Part shown: in pieces, positions 9,313-16,709 of the stretch
Layout of the letters: each line of letters begins with the position of its first letter
Numbering within the stretch: the first letter of the stretch is position 1
From: CAITQP01 sp964387965
GTDB lineage: Bacteria > Patescibacteriota > Minisyncoccia > Phycocordibacterales > UBA9973
Assembly: GCA_964387965.1 (NCBI GenBank)
Contig: CAYLXO010000001.1
Coordinates: 9,950 to 73,949 of the forward strand
DNA length: 64,000 nt
Reading direction: 5' to 3'
Made by a program: the position numbers and the translations under genes
Notes under the pieces: model-generated
The model's input: only the letters and a program-made list of their open reading frames with translations
Told to the model about the DNA's origin: nothing
Databases searched by the model: none

Positions 9313-10842
9313 ATGGATACTATTCTAATTCTCGATTTTGGGGGGCAGTCATGCCACCTTATTTCTCGTCGTTTACGAGATCTTGGTTTTTATGCAGAAG
9401 TTCTTCATTCTGACTATTCAGCTAAGGAGATACTCGCTCGTCCTCACGTAAAGGGTCTTATTCTTTCTGGAGGTGCTCGTTCAGTGTATGAAAAAGATGC
9501 TCCAGAATTTGATAAAGAAATTTTTAAGCTCCCAATCCCAATTATGGGAATTTGTTATGGTCACCAGCTTTTGGCACAGCAGGTTGGTGGAAAAGTAGAG
9601 AATGGAAAGATTGGTGAATATGGACCAATGAAGCTTTCTGTCACCAAAAAGACAGGAATTTTTGCTGGCCTTAAAGCTAAAGAAGATATCTGGATGAACC
9701 ACAAGGATCTTGTTACAAATATGCCTGCAGGATTTTCGGTGATTGGAAAAACTACTCACAAGACTCAAATCGCTGCGTATGCAAGCAAAGATAATATGCG
9801 TAGTGGTGTACAATTTCACCCTGAGGTAAGTCATACTCCGAACGGTACAAAAATGCTCGAAAACTTCGCAAAGAAAATTTGTAAAGCAAAAGCATCGTAT
9901 ACATCTGCAAATCTTTTGAAAGAAACAATCAAAGAAGCAAAAGATACTATGGGTAATGAGAAGGCAGTCATTGGACTTTCTGGCGGAGTTGATTCTTCAG
10001 TTGCTGCAGCGCTTGTTGCACGTGCCATTGGAGCAAATCTTACAGCTGTGTATGTTGATACGGGACTTATGCGTGAAGGGGAGACAAAGTATGTTCGTGA
10101 GGCTTTTGGCAAAACGGGAATGAAGCTCGTTGTTGTAGACGCATCAAAAGAATATTTTCAAGCTCTTAAGGGTGTGACTGATCCAGAGACAAAGCGAAAA
10201 ATAATTGGCGAGCTTTTTGTACGTATTTTTGAACGAGAAGCAAAGAAAACAAAATCTGCATGGCTTATTCAAGGCACGATTTATTCTGATCGCATTGAGT
10301 CAGGTCTTACAAAACACTCTTCAAATATTAAAAGTCACCACAACGTCGGAGGTCTTCCAAAAGATTTGGGACTTAAATTGTACGAGCCACTTCGTGACTT
10401 ATACAAAGACGAAGTTCGTGCACTTGCAAAACAATTGAAGCTTCCAGCATTTATTACCAGCCGTCAGGTATTCCCAGGGCCAGGTCTCGCTATCCGTATT
10501 ATTGGTGAAGTTACACCTGAACGCACAGAAATTGTCCGAAAGGCAGGGGCAATCATCGAAGACGAACTTAAGAACACAAAACACTGGAAAGATATCTGGA
10601 TGAGTTTTGCTGTCTTTCTTCCTGTGCAGTCTGTTGGAATATCAGGCGATGAACGCTCATATCGTCATCCATTAGTACTTCGTATTGTTGAATCTCGTGA
10701 TGCAATGAGTGCATCATTTGCAAAACTTCCGTACGAAATTTTGGAGCGTATTTCTACACGCCTTACAAACGAAATCAAAGAAATCAATCGTGTTGTTTAC
10801 GACATCACAAACAAGCCACCGGCAACGATGGAGTGGGAATAG
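9313..10842 (+). CDS. guaA: GMP synthase (glutamine-hydrolysing)
   Basis: A 509-residue two-domain enzyme that converts XMP, ATP and glutamine to GMP. The N-terminal class I glutamine amidotransferase has its nucleophile in GICYGHQ (Cys81) and the His-Glu pair in QFHPEVSH. The ATP pyrophosphatase domain carries the P-loop GLSGGVDSSVAA (about 221-232), and the C-terminal dimerisation domain ends in the typical ITNKPPATMEWE. The length is normal (about 510-525). It has its own promoter and a leaderless start. Presence of guaA points to at least partial purine interconversion. Confidence 0.97.
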   Translation: MDTILILDFGGQSCHLISRRLRDLGFYAEVLHSDYSAKEILARPHVKGLILSGGARSVYEKDAPEFDKEIFKLPIPIMGICYGHQLLAQQVGGKVENGKIGEYGPMKLSVTKKTGIFAGLKAKEDIWMNHKDLVTNMPAGFSVIGKTTHKTQIAAYASKDNMRSGVQFHPEVSHTPNGTKMLENFAKKICKAKASYTSANLLKETIKEAKDTMGNEKAVIGLSGGVDSSVAAALVARAIGANLTAVYVDTGLMREGETKYVREAFGKTGMKLVVVDASKEYFQALKGVTDPETKRKIIGELFVRIFEREAKKTKSAWLIQGTIYSDRIESGLTKHSSNIKSHHNVGGLPKDLGLKLYEPLRDLYKDEVRALAKQLKLPAFITSRQVFPGPGLAIRIIGEVTPERTEIVRKAGAIIEDELKNTKHWKDIWMSFAVFLPVQSVGISGDERSYRHPLVLRIVESRDAMSASFAKLPYEILERISTRLTNEIKEINRVVYDITNKPPATMEWE

Positions 10843-10843
10843 G

Positions 10844-10938
10844 CTCGCAGGTGCGAATGTTTTAGATACACCCATAAATTTCTGCTGAAATTTTGCTACA
10901 CTCGGCCCAGTCGGCCTGCGCGAGTCTCTAAAACATTC
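10844..10938. other. Structured region downstream of guaA, possible ncRNA or 3' element
   Basis: Nested inverted repeats follow the guaA stop: GAATGTTTTAGA (10855-10866) pairs perfectly with TCTAAAACATTC (10927-10938), and CGCAGG (10846-10851) matches CCTGCG (10915-10920). The interior is GC-richer than its surroundings. There is no T-run, so it does not look like an ordinary terminator. No tRNA or tmRNA signature was found in it. Confidence 0.3.
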
Positions 10939-11013
10939 ACACTGTGACTCGCTGAAGCCGTGTGCCCAGCAGACGAATGCTCTGCCTTAAAAACCTCGAA
11001 TTTAAAGGTTTTA

Positions 11014-11050
11014 TGGTACATTGACAAATGTACCAATTTTATGATATAAT
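11014..11050 (+). promoter_or_regulatory. Promoter with palindromic operator over the -35
   Basis: TTGACA (11021-11026), 18-base spacer, extended -10 TGA-TATAAT (11042-11050). The -35 lies inside a perfect inverted repeat with nine-base arms, TGGTACATT (11014-11022) and AATGTACCA (11027-11035), around GACA. A repressor bound there would block the polymerase. Confidence 0.7.
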
Positions 11051-11066
11051 ATAAATAAAAGAAGAG

Positions 11067-11115
11067 AAAAATAATTCCTTTAGTAGCTTTAGGGCCTTTA
11101 AAGGAATTATTTTTT
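11067..11115 (+). terminator. Attenuator-like hairpin in the leader of the 11133 gene
   Basis: A 16-base stem (11067-11082 with 11099-11114) around a 16-base loop, A-rich on the left and T-rich on the right. It lies about 10 bases after the expected transcription start and before the 11133 ORF. It either ends a tiny RNA or attenuates the downstream gene. Confidence 0.6.
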
Positions 11116-11132
11116 AACTTCAATTTTCTTTT

Positions 11133-11330
11133 ATGAAATCATCAGTTTTTTGCGGGTATGTCCTGCTTTTCTTGTTTGCTGCGATAATCGCAGATACCAC
11201 CATTTTTCACCCTCAGCTATATACGTCAGATCAGCTAATCAACAATATGTATCTGGCTATAGGTTCAGCTGGCGCAGGCGTCTGTTGCATGATCTATGCA
11301 GCATGGAACAGGTACAGGATAATTTATTAA
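11133..11330 (+). CDS. Small two-helix membrane protein
   Basis: A 65-residue protein with two predicted membrane helices (about 5-24 and 39-57) joined by a short polar loop; there are three Cys. It starts at ATG 11133 behind an operator-controlled promoter and an attenuator-like hairpin, and it is closed by its own terminator. This careful packaging suggests a real regulated gene, not a chance ORF. No family is recognised; a toxin-like or stress-membrane peptide is possible but only a guess. Confidence 0.5.
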   Translation: MKSSVFCGYVLLFLFAAIIADTTIFHPQLYTSDQLINNMYLAIGSAGAGVCCMIYAAWNRYRIIY

Positions 11331-11354
11331 TTCATCCGCTATCACATTTATTGG

Positions 11355-11382
11355 GCCGGCTAAACATTTTAGCCGGCTTTTT
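11355..11382 (+). terminator. Rho-independent terminator after the small membrane protein
   Basis: Ten-base perfect stem GCCGGCTAAA / TTTAGCCGGC with a three-base loop, followed by TTTTT. Confidence 0.85.
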
Positions 11383-11462
11383 AATTTATAACCCTTTGAA
11401 AAAAGGTCATTTTAGAGTAGAATGGCGGGCATTAATATAAATTAAGTAGACCTCTATTTAGT

Positions 11463-12841
11463 ATGTCCAACCCATTCGAGAACGCTCTCTCTCAATTAAA
11501 GCGAGCAATTGATGTTCAGCCTTNNNNNNNNNNNNNNNNNNNNNNNNNNNNNNNNNNNNNNNNNNNNNNNNNNNNNNNNNNNNNNNNNNNNNNNNNNNNN
11601 NNNNNNNNNNNNNNNNNNNNNNNAACCCATTCGAGAACGCTCTCTCTCAATTAAAGCGAGCAATTGATGTTCAGCCTTTCCCAGAGGCTTTTATTAAGCA
11701 GATTTCGTCTCCAAATCGAGAGGTACGCATTTCTATCCCAGTTACGATGGATGATGGGTCTCTCAATGTATACGAGGGATATCGTGTAGAACACAACAAT
11801 GCTCGTGGTCCATACAAAGGTGGAATTCGCTTCCATCACGACACTGACATCAACGAAGTTAAGGCGCTCGCTTTCTGGATGTCACTTAAGTGTGCAGTAG
11901 CAAATATTCCAATGGGTGGAGGAAAGGGAGGTGTTACAGTTGATCCTAAGAAACTTTCAAAAGCTGAGCTCGAACGTCTTTCTCGTGGATGGGCTCGTGG
12001 TATGGCAGATATTCTTGGACCACAAAAAGATGTGCCAGCTCCAGATGTAAACACCACTCCAGAAATAATGGGTTGGATGGTAGATGAATTTGAAAAAATT
12101 ACTGGGGACAAGACAAAGGCAACATTTACAGGTAAAGCACTCGATAATGGCGGATCAGAAGGACGTGGTGCTGCAACTGGAATGGGTGGATGGTATGTCT
12201 TCAATGCACTTGCACCCAAATACGGCATCGCACCAGGAGCAACAGTTGTTGTGCAAGGTTTTGGAAACGTTGGAGGACACGCTGCACATATTTTCACAGA
12301 CAATGGATACAAAGTAATTGCAATTTCTGATTCAAAGGGCGGTGTGGTAAATGAAGCTGGTCTTGATATCACAGCTCTTGAAAATTGGAAAAAAGAAAAA
12401 GGAACACTCGAAGGATTTCCTGGCACTCGCACAGTTACAAACAAAGAGTTGCTAGAACTTCCATGTGATATTTTGATTCCAAGCGCGCTTGAAAATCAAA
12501 TCACATTTGATAATGCACCACATATCAAAGCAAAGTTTGTACTCGAACTTGCAAACGGACCTATTACACCAGAAGCAGATGAAATATTGTATGACCGTGG
12601 AATTCCTGTCGTGCCAGACATTCTTGCAAACTCAGGAGGTGTTACTGTTTCAACATTTGAATGGGAACAAAACCTCAAGGGTGAGCACTGGAGTGAAACT
12701 GATGTAAACGCAAAGCTTCTTGAAATTCTAAATCGCGAATCTCTCGCAATTTACGAAAAGTCAGTTGCTGTAAAGACAGATTTGCGACGAAGCGCCTTTA
12801 TTGTAGCGCTTGAACGAATCGCGAAGCAGATGGGGTATTAA
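11463..12841 (+). CDS. gdhA: Glu/Leu/Phe/Val dehydrogenase (glutamate dehydrogenase), split by a false gap
   Basis: Oxidative deamination or reductive amination of glutamate with NAD(P). The 55 bp before the N-run (11469-11523) are repeated after it (11624-11678), so the contigs overlap. Collapsing them gives one open frame of about 407 residues from ATG 11463. Visible signatures are RGPYKGGIRFH, the catalytic lysine motif MGGGKGG, PAPDVNT with the catalytic Asp, the Rossmann loop QGFGNVGGHAA, and NSGGVTVSTFEWEQN at the C-terminal side. The length is typical of the hexameric class. It is monocistronic, with its own terminator. Substrate (Glu versus Leu) is not certain from sequence alone. Confidence 0.92.
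11524..11623. other. 100-N assembly gap (false: contigs overlap by 55 bp)
   Basis: Identical 55-base sequence on both sides; no sequence is missing and the glutamate dehydrogenase frame closes when the copies are merged. Confidence 0.95.
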
Positions 12842-12849
12842 TAAAAATT

Positions 12850-12880
12850 AAAAACCTCGCTCATTTTGAGCGAGGTTTTT
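12850..12880 (+). terminator. gdhA terminator
   Basis: Thirteen-base perfect stem AAAACCTCGCTCA / TGAGCGAGGTTTT with a TTT loop and a T-run. Its A-rich left flank may let it serve the convergent 12907 gene too. Confidence 0.88.
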
Positions 12881-12906
12881 AATTTCGATAACGAAATTAG
12901 ATAATT

Positions 12907-13260
12907 TTACCAGCCTTCCGATATAATTTGTTCTTTGTATTTTGCGCGGACAATGCATCCGCTGATAGTTCCAAGTATCAATCCTACAAGGTGACAACTA
13001 TTGAAAATATCGTTTTTCCATACAAAAAATATTAGACTTATCAAAAAAGCAAGTATGTTCGGCCACCATGTAAGCACAAACTTTGTGCTGTTAAGCATGC
13101 TCTGCGCGAACATATAACAAAAACATAAGATACCAATAGCTATACCGCTATCTAGGCCACCCTTGTTGTTGATTGCAATAGGGAATGCCATATATAAGCA
13201 ACAGGCTATAGCCACTTTCCATGTGGTATTAAATAAACTTGTGAAATAATTTTTTTCCAT
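12907..13260 (-). CDS. Small multi-pass membrane protein, possibly a rhomboid remnant
   Basis: A protein of 117 residues (131 if started at 13302) with about four hydrophobic segments. The last, NSCHLVGLILGTISGCI, resembles the His-containing final helix of rhomboid proteases (H-x2-G-x3-G), but the GxSG serine motif is absent, so it would be inactive. I prefer ATG 13260 because a minus-strand TATAAT sits just upstream (about 13284-13289); the start is uncertain. Codon use is more AT-rich than its neighbours. Function unknown. Confidence 0.5.
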   Translation of the reverse strand: MEKNYFTSLFNTTWKVAIACCLYMAFPIAINNKGGLDSGIAIGILCFCYMFAQSMLNSTKFVLTWWPNILAFLISLIFFVWKNDIFNSCHLVGLILGTISGCIVRAKYKEQIISEGW

Positions 13261-13399
13261 AAACAACAATTTAAGTTTAGAATATTTATTATATATTACC
13301 ATAAAATGTGATAAAAGTCAATCGAATTAGAGAAAAATCCACTGCCTTTAAATCAATTATTTATGTATACTGTACAAGTAGTGATTACGCCTTTTTATC

Positions 13400-14890
13400 A
13401 TGGTCCGAAAAGATAAAGTCCAAATTATTAAGTACGCTCCACCTCCATCGGAGTTGCCAGCGTATGGAACAGTTGATCCGAGTGAAGTCTCGTTTATTGG
13501 ACGTACCAATTACGTCGCAGCACTTGAAGAAAAGAAATTTATTTTCGGAATCAAACGTGTAGACCGAAGACGACACTTATACATTGTTGGAAAATCTGGA
13601 GTAGGGAAGTCAAAACTTCAAGAGCTTTTTGTACGCCAAGATATTGCGTATGGGCATGGTGTGTGTGTTATCGACCCACACGGTGACTTTATTGATGACA
13701 TTCTTGCTTCTGTCCCAGAAAACCGTATTGATGATGTCTGTATCATTGATCCATCTGATGTTGATTTTCCTGCTTCGTTCAATCCACTTCAAAATGTGGA
13801 TCCAAATTTTAAACACCAATTGACACAAGGACTCATTGAAGTGCTCGAAAAGCAATTCGGTGCAAACTGGACTCCACGTCTTGAGCACGTGTTTCGTTTT
13901 ACGACGCTCGCACTTCTCGACTATCCGCACGCAACAATGCGTGGAATGATTTCCATGCTTACTGACCGTAACTACCGTCAAAAGGTAGTGGAATATATCG
14001 AAGATGATATGGTAAAGAGATTCTGGGCGATTGAATTCGCCGACTGGTCAGAAAAATTTGATACAGATGCGATTATCCCGCTTGTGAACAAGCTCGGGCA
14101 ATTTTTGTCTGATCCGATGCTTCGTAATATCTTTGGTCAGAAAACCAACAAAATTAATTTGGAAGATATTATGAACGAGCAGAAAATTTTGCTTATCAAT
14201 ATTTGTAAAGGAAAGATCGGAGAAGAAAATGCGTCATTTTTCGGCTCAATGTTTTTGACCAAAATTAAGCAAGCAGGAATGGCACGTGCAAAGCTTCCTC
14301 AAGAAAAGCGCCTCGATTTTTATTTGTATGTGGATGAGTTCCAAAATGTTGTGACAGAAACGTTCGAAAATATTCTTTCTGAAGCTCGTAAGTACGGTAT
14401 CAACCTTACTGTTGCACACCAGTACGTAGGACAAATTCCCGAAAAGGTTGAAGCAGCGGTGCTTGGAAACGTGGGATCAATGATTTGTTTCCGCGTGGGT
14501 GGAGAGGACGCTGTAAAGCTCAAATCTGACTTTGCACCAGTGTTTGACGTAAAAGACATGATTAACCTAGGAGTGGGTGAATTTTATGTCAAAATGACGA
14601 TAGACGGGGAATCATACGATCCCTTTTCAGCTGAAACACTAAAGGTGCTTCCACCACCATATCCATCAAATCGTGAAAAAATAATTGAACTTTCTCGACA
14701 GAAATATGCTATTTCTGCTGATGAAGCAAAGCGCCTCATTCAGGAAGAAGAGTCTACAATTATTCGTTCGGCTCAAGAAAAGGCTGCGATTATGCGTACT
14801 GCTCGAAAAGATGATAGTTCAGGGAATGCAATACCGAATCAATCAAACGAACCAGCGAAAGCAGAGGAAGTCGCAGAGCCACTAATCTAG
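13400..14890 (+). CDS. VirD4/TraD-like DNA-pump ATPase, copy 1
   Basis: A 496-residue ATPase of the HerA/FtsK superfamily, type IV coupling-protein branch. The Walker A motif is YIVGKSGVGKSK (about 61-72), an IDPHGDF motif follows, the Walker B region is FYLYVDEFQN (about 306-316), and a TraM-recognition-like helix-rich insert separates them (residues about 150-250). The C-terminus is a charged coiled coil (about 425-475). Unlike VirD4 it has no N-terminal membrane helices. It is a paralogue of the 16710 gene and shares long near-identical stretches, for example ILSEARKYG-NLTVAHQY. It probably moves DNA or protein at the envelope; no other conjugation genes are in view. Confidence 0.85.
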   Translation: MVRKDKVQIIKYAPPPSELPAYGTVDPSEVSFIGRTNYVAALEEKKFIFGIKRVDRRRHLYIVGKSGVGKSKLQELFVRQDIAYGHGVCVIDPHGDFIDDILASVPENRIDDVCIIDPSDVDFPASFNPLQNVDPNFKHQLTQGLIEVLEKQFGANWTPRLEHVFRFTTLALLDYPHATMRGMISMLTDRNYRQKVVEYIEDDMVKRFWAIEFADWSEKFDTDAIIPLVNKLGQFLSDPMLRNIFGQKTNKINLEDIMNEQKILLINICKGKIGEENASFFGSMFLTKIKQAGMARAKLPQEKRLDFYLYVDEFQNVVTETFENILSEARKYGINLTVAHQYVGQIPEKVEAAVLGNVGSMICFRVGGEDAVKLKSDFAPVFDVKDMINLGVGEFYVKMTIDGESYDPFSAETLKVLPPPYPSNREKIIELSRQKYAISADEAKRLIQEEESTIIRSAQEKAAIMRTARKDDSSGNAIPNQSNEPAKAEEVAEPLI

Positions 14891-14926
14891 TAAGTTGTTA
14901 GTAGTTAGTAGATAGTAGTAAGTAGA
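14889..14926. repeat. TAGTAG-type low-complexity tract
   Basis: Short imperfect repeats of GTTAGTAGTTAGTAG and GTAGTAAGTAG fill the space between two genes. This kind of tract recurs in the window (see 20758). Confidence 0.6.
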
Positions 14927-14932
14927 AATATC

Positions 14933-16675
14933 ATGAACTCAGAAAACAGAAATTGTCAGAATTGTAAGCACGAGTTCACGATAGACTCAGAAGATTTTTC
15001 TTTCTACGAAAAAATTCAAGTTCCGCCACCTACTTTTTGTCCTGAATGTAGGCTAATACGCAGATTAATGTGGAGAAACGAACGCAATTTATATAAAAGA
15101 AATTGTGTTACTGAAAACGGGGAAAAAGTTTTATTATCCAACTATCATCCAGATATAAAAACCCCAGTTTATGAAGAAAAGTATTGGTGGGGAGATAAAT
15201 GGGATCCTATTGTGTATGGGCAGGAATACGATTTTTCCAAGCCATTTTTTGAGCAATTAAAAGAACTTATACAAAAAGTTCCAGTTCCTCATGCTACTAA
15301 TGTTCAGATAAGTAACAGTGATTACTGTAATTTTACGTATCAATCAAAAAATTGTTATTTGGCATTTGCTAGCGATATAAACGAAGATTGTGCGTATTTA
15401 CACAGAACGCTTAAAAGTAAAAACTCAATAAATCTTGAAGGGTGCGAAAATATGGAAGCTTGTGCAAATTCTTACAGGTCTACGGGGTGCTATGAATCAA
15501 GTAACGTGTATTTCTCATTCAGCTGTATAAAGTCGCATTTAATGTGGGATTGTCACAACTGTCAGGATTGTTATGGATGTGTGGGATTACGAAACAAATC
15601 AAATTGTATTTTCAATGTCCAATATTCCAAGGAGGAGTATAAAGAAAAAATAAAATCTTATGTTAACGGTTCATATCAAACCCAGAAAAATAACCTCAAA
15701 TTATTTTTTGAAATGACGATTAAATATCCAAGAAAATTTGCAGATATATTACTGTCCCAAAATGTTAGTGGAGATTATATCCATCATGCAAAAAATTGTC
15801 ATTATTGTTTTGATGTTGCAAACAAGGTTGAAGATTGTAAATATTGTGCATATGCGTTTTCAAACATGAGCTCGTGCTACGACGTTTATGCAGGTGGTGT
15901 GAATTACGAGATGAGCTATGAGACTACTGCTTCCGGTGAAAATGCTCAAAGACTGTTTATGTGCGCTATGACATGGACGAGTTCAGATATGTATTATTCA
16001 CTGTTTTGCAATAAATCTAGCAATTGTTTTGGGTGTGTAAGTTTGAGCAACAAAAAATATTGTATTTTAAATAAACAATATACAAAAGAAGAATACGAAG
16101 AATTATTGCCAAAAATCATTGCGCAAATGAATGAAATGCCTTATATAGATGTTGTTCATAACGAATATAAATTCGGAGAATTTTTTCCACCGGAGCTTTC
16201 TCCTTTTGCATATAATGAAACACCCGCAGAAGAATTTTTTCCTTTACCAAAAAATGAAGTGCTAAATAAGGGTTATACATGGCGTGATAAAGAAAAAAGC
16301 AAATATCCAATTACGTTAAAAGTAGAAGACATACCAGATAACATTAATGACATTCCGGATTCAATTGTAAATGAAGTAATTGAATGTGCTGATTCAAGTC
16401 AGGATTATTCACCTGGTGCGTTTAGAGTTATACCGATCGAGCTTGCGTTATACAAACGTCTTAAAGTTCCACTGCCTAGAAAATCACCTGCTGCAAGATA
16501 TTTTGAATTACTAAAGTATAATAACCCTCATGATCTTTGGCATCGATCTTGCATGTGTGAAGAGGGAAGTCATGGACACGACGGTAAGTGTCAGAACGAA
16601 TTTGAGACTAGTTACGCCCCAGAACGCCCTGAGATTATTTATTGCGAGAGTTGTTATCAGAAGGAAGTCATCTAG
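14933..16675 (+). CDS. Large Cys-rich protein with zinc-finger ends and a repeat core
   Basis: A 580-residue protein without signal peptide or membrane helix. The N-terminus has Cys8-x2-Cys11 and Cys36-x2-Cys39 (CQNC, CPEC), a probable zinc finger, followed by Arg-rich MWRNERNLYKRNC. The core (about 120-390) repeats units rich in Cys, Asn and Tyr at 5-12 residue spacing (CNFTYQSKNCYLAF, CHNCQDCYGCVGL, CKYCAYAFSNMSSCYDV), suggesting a solenoid. The C-terminus adds CMCEE and CESC pairs. I know similar proteins only as uncharacterised members in Parcubacteria-type genomes, sometimes mislabelled as CaiB/BaiF; that label is not supported here (no CoA-transferase motifs). It lies between two VirD4-like ATPase genes. 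Confidence 0.75.
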   Translation: MNSENRNCQNCKHEFTIDSEDFSFYEKIQVPPPTFCPECRLIRRLMWRNERNLYKRNCVTENGEKVLLSNYHPDIKTPVYEEKYWWGDKWDPIVYGQEYDFSKPFFEQLKELIQKVPVPHATNVQISNSDYCNFTYQSKNCYLAFASDINEDCAYLHRTLKSKNSINLEGCENMEACANSYRSTGCYESSNVYFSFSCIKSHLMWDCHNCQDCYGCVGLRNKSNCIFNVQYSKEEYKEKIKSYVNGSYQTQKNNLKLFFEMTIKYPRKFADILLSQNVSGDYIHHAKNCHYCFDVANKVEDCKYCAYAFSNMSSCYDVYAGGVNYEMSYETTASGENAQRLFMCAMTWTSSDMYYSLFCNKSSNCFGCVSLSNKKYCILNKQYTKEEYEELLPKIIAQMNEMPYIDVVHNEYKFGEFFPPELSPFAYNETPAEEFFPLPKNEVLNKGYTWRDKEKSKYPITLKVEDIPDNINDIPDSIVNEVIECADSSQDYSPGAFRVIPIELALYKRLKVPLPRKSPAARYFELLKYNNPHDLWHRSCMCEEGSHGHDGKCQNEFETSYAPERPEIIYCESCYQKEVI

Positions 16676-16695
16676 CATTGACTTTGGTCTAGGTG

Positions 16696-16701
16696 TATAC
16701 T
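16696..16701 (+). promoter_or_regulatory. -10 box (TATACT) upstream of the second VirD4-like gene
   Basis: TATACT ends eight bases before ATG 16710, giving a leaderless or near-leaderless mRNA. A TTGACT occurs at 16678-16683, but its 12-base spacing is too short to be used as the -35. Confidence 0.45.
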
Positions 16702-16709
16702 TGTAGTAT

